In this document: one piece after another, positions 58,701 to 64,000 of the stretch
How positions within the stretch are numbered: position 1 is the stretch's first letter
Layout of the letters: each line of letters opens with the position of its first letter
DNA from: Phocaeicola salanitronis DSM 18170
GTDB taxonomy: Bacteria; Bacteroidota; Bacteroidia; Bacteroidales; Bacteroidaceae
Assembly: GCF_000190575.1 (NCBI RefSeq)
Contig: NC_015164.1
Coordinates: 744,001 to 808,000 of the forward strand
DNA length: 64,000 nucleotides
Direction: 5' to 3'
Notes under the pieces: generated by a model
Told to the model about the DNA's origin: nothing
Databases searched by the model: none
What the model saw: only the letters and a program-made list of their open reading frames with translations
Made by a program: the position numbers and the translations under genes

Positions 58701-59645
58701 TTATTTCGTACGGCGAACCGTATGGAGCACTTTCCCGTTCTTGTCCATCATGTGTAGGCAAAGCTCGTGTTTGTCTACCGTAATGAGCGAGAAACCTGTC
58801 GCACCGCTGCAGAACTGCGTGCCGTCTACCGGTTTCACTTCGCGTGCCAACGAGCCGGAAGTGTTCACCACATAGTCAATCTTGCTGTCCGTCTTACGGA
58901 TGTGCTGGAAGTTATGGATATGGCCACATACGTACATGTCTACATTGCCGTGCTTGCGCAAAATAGAGTCTACCCGCTTCTGCATGTCCGTCCGTTCGCT
59001 ATCGTTCTTATCGGTATCGGCATAGATGGGGTGATGGCCTACCACCATTACCCAGTCTTCTTTAGCCGAAGTCAATACCGAATCCAGCCATGCCAGCTGC
59101 TTGTCCATATCTTGTTTGCCTGCATCGGGATATTTCTCGGTATCTTCACGGTATTTGTCAAGCAAAGGCGGCGTATCAATCATCACCAAGCGGATAGTCG
59201 CCCCGTCTTCCTCCATCACCTTTGTATAATAGCGTGCCGGCATCTCCCACCGTGCGCTGACATTGCTATAATCCAACACCGCCTGCGTATTGCCCCGATA
59301 CTCATGATTCCCTAAAATGGGATACCAGGGCAACATCAAATCGGGATGGCTGTATATCAGTTCGTAATTGGTCATCCACAAAGGGTCTTGCACACTGCGC
59401 ACCCCCTCGAAATGATGCACGTCACCGGCAGCTACTACAAATTCGATATCAATCGTTTCTGCCATTTTACCCATCAGTTCGGCTATCGGCTTCTGGTCAT
59501 AATAACCGTTGCGCCCAAGGTCGTTTGCCAAATAAAAATTAAGCGGTTTTTCCAAAGATTTCCACGTTGCCGCATCTTGCGCGAAAGCGACTACAGCCGC
59601 CATTACCAGGAATAAAGAGATTCCTATTTTCTTCATTGATTTCAT
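58701..59645 (-). CDS. Exported metallophosphoesterase (purple-acid-phosphatase-like)
   Basis: 314 residues with a signal peptide ending VAFAQ. The dinuclear-metal motifs are YLANDLGRNGYYDQ, VVAAGDVHHF, PILGNHEYRG, VVGHHPIY and CGHIHNFQ, as in TRAP-type purple acid phosphatases. It would release phosphate from organic esters in the periplasm. It is near the TonB receptor that follows, so phosphate or phospho-ligand scavenging is possible. Confidence 0.92.
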   Translation of the reverse strand: MKSMKKIGISLFLVMAAVVAFAQDAATWKSLEKPLNFYLANDLGRNGYYDQKPIAELMGKMAETIDIEFVVAAGDVHHFEGVRSVQDPLWMTNYELIYSHPDLMLPWYPILGNHEYRGNTQAVLDYSNVSARWEMPARYYTKVMEEDGATIRLVMIDTPPLLDKYREDTEKYPDAGKQDMDKQLAWLDSVLTSAKEDWVMVVGHHPIYADTDKNDSERTDMQKRVDSILRKHGNVDMYVCGHIHNFQHIRKTDSKIDYVVNTSGSLAREVKPVDGTQFCSGATGFSLITVDKHELCLHMMDKNGKVLHTVRRTK

Positions 59646-59736
59646 TTGCTTAAAGATAAATGTTGATTAATAATTATGTGACAAAATTAGGAGGCAATTC
59701 TGAATTAAAACTGAAACCCTGCTGATTTCATAAACA

Positions 59737-59773
59737 AAGTCCGGGATACTGGACGCTTTCCAGTCCCGGACTT
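59737..59773 (-). terminator. Terminator-like hairpin after the beta-helix lipoprotein
   Basis: AAGTCCGGGA and TCCCGGACTT (the inner part ACTGG/CCAGT with one bulge) form a strong hairpin 51 nt beyond the stop at 59824. The T-run after it on the minus strand is weak (TTTGTTT). Confidence 0.75.
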
Positions 59774-59823
59774 CTTAGGAAAAAAGAATGTATCAGAGTT
59801 GTATCAGAGATACCGCGTTCAGA

Positions 59824-61248
59824 TTACTCTGCACCATACGCACCGAAATAAGGTTGGGGAGCAGGAGTCGTATAAGTCTCGCCGTTTACAGTCAGACCAG
59901 TCGTGCCGAACAAAGGTGCCATATCCGAAGCATTTGCACTATATGCGCCTTCCAATGCCGGAGAACTTGCAGTCAGGTGGAAATCCCAGCTGTCATCGTA
60001 AGTATAGCTTGTCAGCGACGTAGTATTGATATCGAAATTTGCAAACTGCGGATCTTTGCTGTCACCTTGAGTAGCAATCACACTGTTCAGGTCGACTCTT
60101 TCGGTATCATAGTCTTCGTGGTCATAGTTGTAGCCTTCCCATGAATAATTGATGTCTTGTTCGTAAACATAGCTCGGATCTACTTCCTGGCTTCCTGAAG
60201 CGTAATAGTTGTAATCAATGGTAGAGTTAGCTTCATCGTAACCACCTTCAATATTGTGCAGGTTGTCCAGTCCCGGAGTCATAGCACGGAACTTACAGTT
60301 CACCAGCAGGTTGTTGTAAACGTGTACCGAAACATTTTCCTCAGCATAGATGCCACCGCCCTTATCGCTGTCACGACGCCAGCCTGCATTGATGATGGTA
60401 TTGTTGTAAGCCTGAATCTTAGCTTGCGGACGTACATCGCTTTGGTCAGAGCTTGACAGTTTCAGTGCATTGGTATTCGGGGCAAACATTACATTACCAA
60501 CTACATCTACCTGGCAACCCGATTTCACGTTAACGGCTTCTTCACCCGTTTCGCCGTTTGCTATAAACAAGTTGTTCATGATAATGGCATTACCACCCAT
60601 CATGTAAATCGCGTCAGAAACGCCGTTGCGCAGAATGGAGTTTGTAATGACATAGTTACCGTTCACGTTGTTGGTAGTTATCTGCGGATAAGCGTCATCA
60701 CCTGCTTCATAATAACCAGCCTGGGCTGCTGGAGCACCTTCCAGCACATCACCACCGGTATATTCGATAATGGTATGGTCTATCAACATTTCTTCACAAG
60801 TAGTACCAGCTACAATGCCTCCCCATTTTCCGGCAAATACGTTAGCTTCGGTACGTTCCGCTTCAGGAATAGAGAACAGGATGGGTTTTTCTTCCGTACC
60901 TTCACAATACAAGTTTCCGTTTACAGTAAACTCTACCGGAAGCAAGTTCGCACCTACGCCTTCTGTGCTGGCGATGATCTGCACGCCTTCCTTGATAATC
61001 AAAGTCTTGCCTTCGGGTACTGTGTAGTGTTCGGTCAAATTGATGATTGTATCAGCCGGCCAAGTCACCGTATTGGTATTGTTCCATTGGTCTTCCAGAC
61101 TTACAGGACCTTCCGGATCATCGCCATTCGGTTCATCCGGTTCTTCTACAGGAGGATTCTGCGGTTCGTTCTCGTCATCACTACAAGCAGCGAAGAATGA
61201 TACGCTCATCAAAGCTGCACCTACGAATAAATACTTCTTTAAATTCAT
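59824..61248 (-). CDS. Beta-helix lipoprotein
   Basis: 474 residues with a lipobox AACS (Cys22) and an acidic Pro-rich linker (NPPVEEPDEPNGDDPEG). The middle repeats, such as NGNYVITNSILRNGVSDAIY, NAIIMNNLFIANG and VSVHVYNNLLVNC, fit a right-handed parallel beta-helix. Members of this class often bind or cut polysaccharides, but no catalytic residue was identified. It lies 42 nt downstream of the TonB receptor gene and could be its surface partner, as SusD is for SusC. Confidence 0.8.
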   Translation of the reverse strand: MNLKKYLFVGAALMSVSFFAACSDDENEPQNPPVEEPDEPNGDDPEGPVSLEDQWNNTNTVTWPADTIINLTEHYTVPEGKTLIIKEGVQIIASTEGVGANLLPVEFTVNGNLYCEGTEEKPILFSIPEAERTEANVFAGKWGGIVAGTTCEEMLIDHTIIEYTGGDVLEGAPAAQAGYYEAGDDAYPQITTNNVNGNYVITNSILRNGVSDAIYMMGGNAIIMNNLFIANGETGEEAVNVKSGCQVDVVGNVMFAPNTNALKLSSSDQSDVRPQAKIQAYNNTIINAGWRRDSDKGGGIYAEENVSVHVYNNLLVNCKFRAMTPGLDNLHNIEGGYDEANSTIDYNYYASGSQEVDPSYVYEQDINYSWEGYNYDHEDYDTERVDLNSVIATQGDSKDPQFANFDINTTSLTSYTYDDSWDFHLTASSPALEGAYSANASDMAPLFGTTGLTVNGETYTTPAPQPYFGAYGAE

Positions 61249-61290
61249 AATTAAAAGTGTTTGTTAGTCAATATGTTTTGTTTTGCTTTC

Positions 61291-63951
61291 TTACAATTTA
61301 TATCTCACGCCCAGCATAATGGTTTGTCCGTGCCATTCCTTACGCTCTATCAGGTTCCCGTTCTTGCGTTCGAAATTCGTCACACCGTCTGTATGAGGAC
61401 CTTTATGGGTATAACGGAGCAATGGAATATCCAACAAGTTAGAAGCCTTGGCAAATACACTCACGCCACACTTGAAACTTTTCTCTACCGATGCGTCCAA
61501 TTGGAAATACCCGTCTTCCCAAATATCGTCATCAAAATAGTTAGAAACTTCACTCAAGCGCTTGCCCGTGTAACTTCCGGCTATCTGACCTTCCCAACCG
61601 TATTTCGTACTCTTGAAAAGCAAGGAAAGATTTGCCACATGACCTGCCTGGCCATACAACGGACGCGACTGGCGGACGGTCTTCACTTCCGTACCTTCCA
61701 TAATACGTTTATCGGTTGTAATTTTAGAATGAGTGTACGTATAATTTGCTTTGATACCGAACCAATTGAAATATTTCATAACGTCTACCTCTACACCCAT
61801 ATTGTCTGCATCACCAAAGTTCATCGGCACGTAATAAGTATTTTGTCCCATATTCAACAAACCGGTTTCAATCGGGTCTTTCAAATGTTTGTAGAACAGA
61901 CCAACCATAAACTGCTCAGACGATTTCGGGAAAAATTCATAACGCAAGTCTACATTGTCAGCTACCGTATGCTTCAAATCCGGATTACCTTTTTCATCAA
62001 AGTCCTCATTAAAAATTGTATAAGGCACAATTTCGAAGAAACTCGGACGATTGATGGCACGGGCGTATGAGAAACGCAGATTGGCATTTTCGTGCACATT
62101 GTATTTGGCATGGAAACTGGGCAATACATCCGTATATTTCTGGTTGCCTTCAGGGTCTGCGTTCTCGGTGGGGAACTTCAGCAAATATCCTTGATTGGTA
62201 TGTTCTACACGCACACCCGCAATCAATTCCCACTTGCTCCATGTATATTTTACCATTCCGTATCCGGCGCCAATCTTTTCGGTTGCATCATAATTCAAGG
62301 CTCCGCTAATATTACGGCTGCTTACATCCGAGAAAACGATTTCATCAAAATTATTCCAATCTTCTCCTTTTATCTGAGGATCACCGTTTGTTGTTCTAAA
62401 CTTATATTCATTGAAATAGCTGTCACGCTTCTTGTCGCGATACATACCTCCGATTGAAAAGTCAAATGATGAGCCGTTCGAAAGATTCAGTTTATACATT
62501 AAGTCAAGGTATCCGGCAAAGTCACGGTCGGAATTGTGTTCCCAGCGGCGAACCAACGCATCGTTTACCGCTACACGATTTCCGCCATCCAGCAAACCTA
62601 CTTCTGCATTATCGGGAGTTTCATTATACGCTTTCGATGCTACCGCCGACCAATTCAAGCGCAAGGCATGATTGTCCAGAAACCCATGTTCGCCTTTCAG
62701 CGTAGAATTAATAATGTACTGATGGTTCCATTTCATGCGTACATGTTCTTCATCATCATCTTTTTGGTCGCGCACTTCCGCTTCACGCATATCCATGTAT
62801 CCATTATACCAGGTCAGCTTATTGTTTTCATTGATGTGATAATCCAGTTTTACGTGTGCACCGATACGGGTCTGCTGGGAAGAATAGTTACGGTATTCAA
62901 TATTACCGCTATCCCGCCCCGGCTGATAAAAAATCTGGCTTTCCTTACCACGGTACGTATTCAAGAATGTACCTGCCACCATCACGCCCAAACGGTCATT
63001 AAAGAAACGGTCACCATACGAAAGGCTTGCATTCAAGTCGGGCATCGGCTTGCTCCATTTCATGTGAAGATTATCGTAATTAAAATCATCGGGAGTCGCG
63101 CGGAAATATTCAGGCTTGCCCATCCGCTCGTAAGGCGAATCCTTCACAATAGCTCCATGGTCGAACGACTGGAAATCGCGGTCGAAATACATAGCGTTAT
63201 AACCGGTAGAAATGCTTGCCGTGAACTGACGTTCCGTAGGCGCATCTTTCATCACCAGATTGACCGCACCTCCGATACCGTCGCCTTCCATATTGGCAGT
63301 AAGTGATTTGGTCACCTCCAACCGGTCGAGCATCTCAGAAGGGAATATGTCAAGAGGGACGAAACGGTTCTTATTATCGGGACTTGGAATCTTCACTCCA
63401 TTAATCAAGGTATAATTGTAACGCTTGTCCATACCGCGCAGGATAGCATACTGCCCTTCCCCACTGCTGTTACGCTCAATCGTCACACCCGACATTCGCT
63501 GGATAACATTCGCGACCGTGATATCCGGAGAAAGCTCGATGGCTTTCGCGCTCATTACATTTACTACGTTCATTGATTTACGTTCAATGGCACGGGCGCC
63601 TGCCTCCGTACGTCCGGGATTAGTTGCCACTACGGTCACCTCACCCAATAAAATGTCATCACTCGCCAAAGGGATTTCAATGTCTACATCTTTCGAAGTC
63701 ACCTTCTGCTCGTAGGTCTTATATCCTACATACGTACAGATGATAGTAAATGTCGGCCGGTTTACCGAAATGCTGAAACTTCCGTCCAACCCTGTTACGG
63801 CTCCTTTTGAAGGCTCTTCTTTCACCACTACCGAGGCTCCGATAATCTCTTCGCCTGTTTTTGCATCCTTAATCTTACCTTTCAGGTTCATCGCATTTGC
63901 TCCTGCAGCCAATGCCAGCAAAACCAGACTCAAAACAGCTCTTTTTTTCAT
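61291..63951 (-). CDS. TonB-dependent outer-membrane receptor
   Basis: Start taken as ATG 63951 (MKKRAVLSLVLLALAAGANA), giving 886 residues and a good signal peptide; an upstream ATG at 63987 would put 12 charged residues before it. A carboxypeptidase-regulatory domain (TGEEIIGASVVVKEEPS), a plug (VIQRMSGVTIERNSSGEGQYAILRGMD) and a barrel with terminal ...QTIMLGVRYKL follow. It lacks a SusD neighbour, so it is of the non-SusC class. The cargo is not deducible from sequence; a phosphate-linked ligand is suggested by the nearby phosphatase. Confidence 0.93.
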   Translation of the reverse strand: MKKRAVLSLVLLALAAGANAMNLKGKIKDAKTGEEIIGASVVVKEEPSKGAVTGLDGSFSISVNRPTFTIICTYVGYKTYEQKVTSKDVDIEIPLASDDILLGEVTVVATNPGRTEAGARAIERKSMNVVNVMSAKAIELSPDITVANVIQRMSGVTIERNSSGEGQYAILRGMDKRYNYTLINGVKIPSPDNKNRFVPLDIFPSEMLDRLEVTKSLTANMEGDGIGGAVNLVMKDAPTERQFTASISTGYNAMYFDRDFQSFDHGAIVKDSPYERMGKPEYFRATPDDFNYDNLHMKWSKPMPDLNASLSYGDRFFNDRLGVMVAGTFLNTYRGKESQIFYQPGRDSGNIEYRNYSSQQTRIGAHVKLDYHINENNKLTWYNGYMDMREAEVRDQKDDDEEHVRMKWNHQYIINSTLKGEHGFLDNHALRLNWSAVASKAYNETPDNAEVGLLDGGNRVAVNDALVRRWEHNSDRDFAGYLDLMYKLNLSNGSSFDFSIGGMYRDKKRDSYFNEYKFRTTNGDPQIKGEDWNNFDEIVFSDVSSRNISGALNYDATEKIGAGYGMVKYTWSKWELIAGVRVEHTNQGYLLKFPTENADPEGNQKYTDVLPSFHAKYNVHENANLRFSYARAINRPSFFEIVPYTIFNEDFDEKGNPDLKHTVADNVDLRYEFFPKSSEQFMVGLFYKHLKDPIETGLLNMGQNTYYVPMNFGDADNMGVEVDVMKYFNWFGIKANYTYTHSKITTDKRIMEGTEVKTVRQSRPLYGQAGHVANLSLLFKSTKYGWEGQIAGSYTGKRLSEVSNYFDDDIWEDGYFQLDASVEKSFKCGVSVFAKASNLLDIPLLRYTHKGPHTDGVTNFERKNGNLIERKEWHGQTIMLGVRYKL

Positions 63952-64000
63952 ACAATCTTTTATCCTTTTTTCATTTTGACGCTGCAAAAGTAAAAGGCAT

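Overview
The window looks like chromosomal DNA from a gut Bacteroidales, most likely Bacteroides or Phocaeicola. The evidence is the SusC/SusD pair with glycosidases, Nudix-type sugar regulator, DUF5063, DUF6377 and Hc1-like proteins, several TAnnTTTG-type -7 promoter boxes, and few strong Shine-Dalgarno sequences. No rRNA, tRNA or CRISPR array was seen. All family names are from reading translated sequence; no database search was run.

Layout. 1-6.1 kb: a GH43 glycosidase cut by the window edge, glmS, an RlmI-type rRNA methyltransferase, a DEDD exonuclease and a DUF5063 protein. 6.1-9.2 kb: ftsK and a LolA-like gene. 9.4-20.1 kb: an alpha-glucan locus read as a dextran PUL (DUF6377 regulator, SusC, SusD, GH66 dextranase lipoprotein, GH97 alpha-glucosidase). 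20.5-27.6 kb: a TlpA-like lipoprotein, then a three-gene operon of a 1,473-residue double sensor kinase, a receiver/HTH response regulator and a short AbgT-like membrane protein. 27.7-29 kb: a 58-residue Hc1-like protein and a CDF metal exporter. 29.4-33.5 kb: divergent uxaB and uxaC (uronate catabolism) and an MBL hydrolase. 33.6-36.2 kb: an intact IS66 element with 8-bp target duplication, inserted inside a palindromic repeat. 36.4-47.6 kb: an arabinose/arabinan operon on the minus strand (araP, araM, Nudix araR, araD, araA, araB, two GH51), with a palindromic operator candidate upstream. 48-49 kb: pyridoxamine kinase. 49.5-57 kb: an acquired-looking island that starts with a mobilization-gene remnant and carries an AraC regulator divergent from seven genes, four of whose products have export signals (dienelactone-hydrolase-like, carboxymuconolactone-decarboxylase-like, zinc alcohol dehydrogenase, flavodoxin), plus an SDR. 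57.4-64 kb: a DUF362 ferredoxin-like protein, an exported metallophosphoesterase, a beta-helix lipoprotein and a TonB-dependent receptor.

How the genes work together. In the dextran locus, GH66 would cut polymer at the surface, SusCD would import oligosaccharides and periplasmic GH97 would release glucose. In the ara operon, GH51 enzymes release arabinose, AraP imports it, AraM equilibrates anomers, and AraA, AraB and AraD send it to xylulose 5-phosphate under AraR.

The most unusual items are: (i) the double sensor kinase, whose first module keeps ATP-binding motifs but lacks the histidine while the second keeps the histidine but has a degraded ATP site; (ii) the exported redox cluster, including an alcohol dehydrogenase with a signal peptide; (iii) two copies of a palindromic element whose outer stems differ in sequence but still pair; (iv) a large number of other interspersed inverted repeats between genes.
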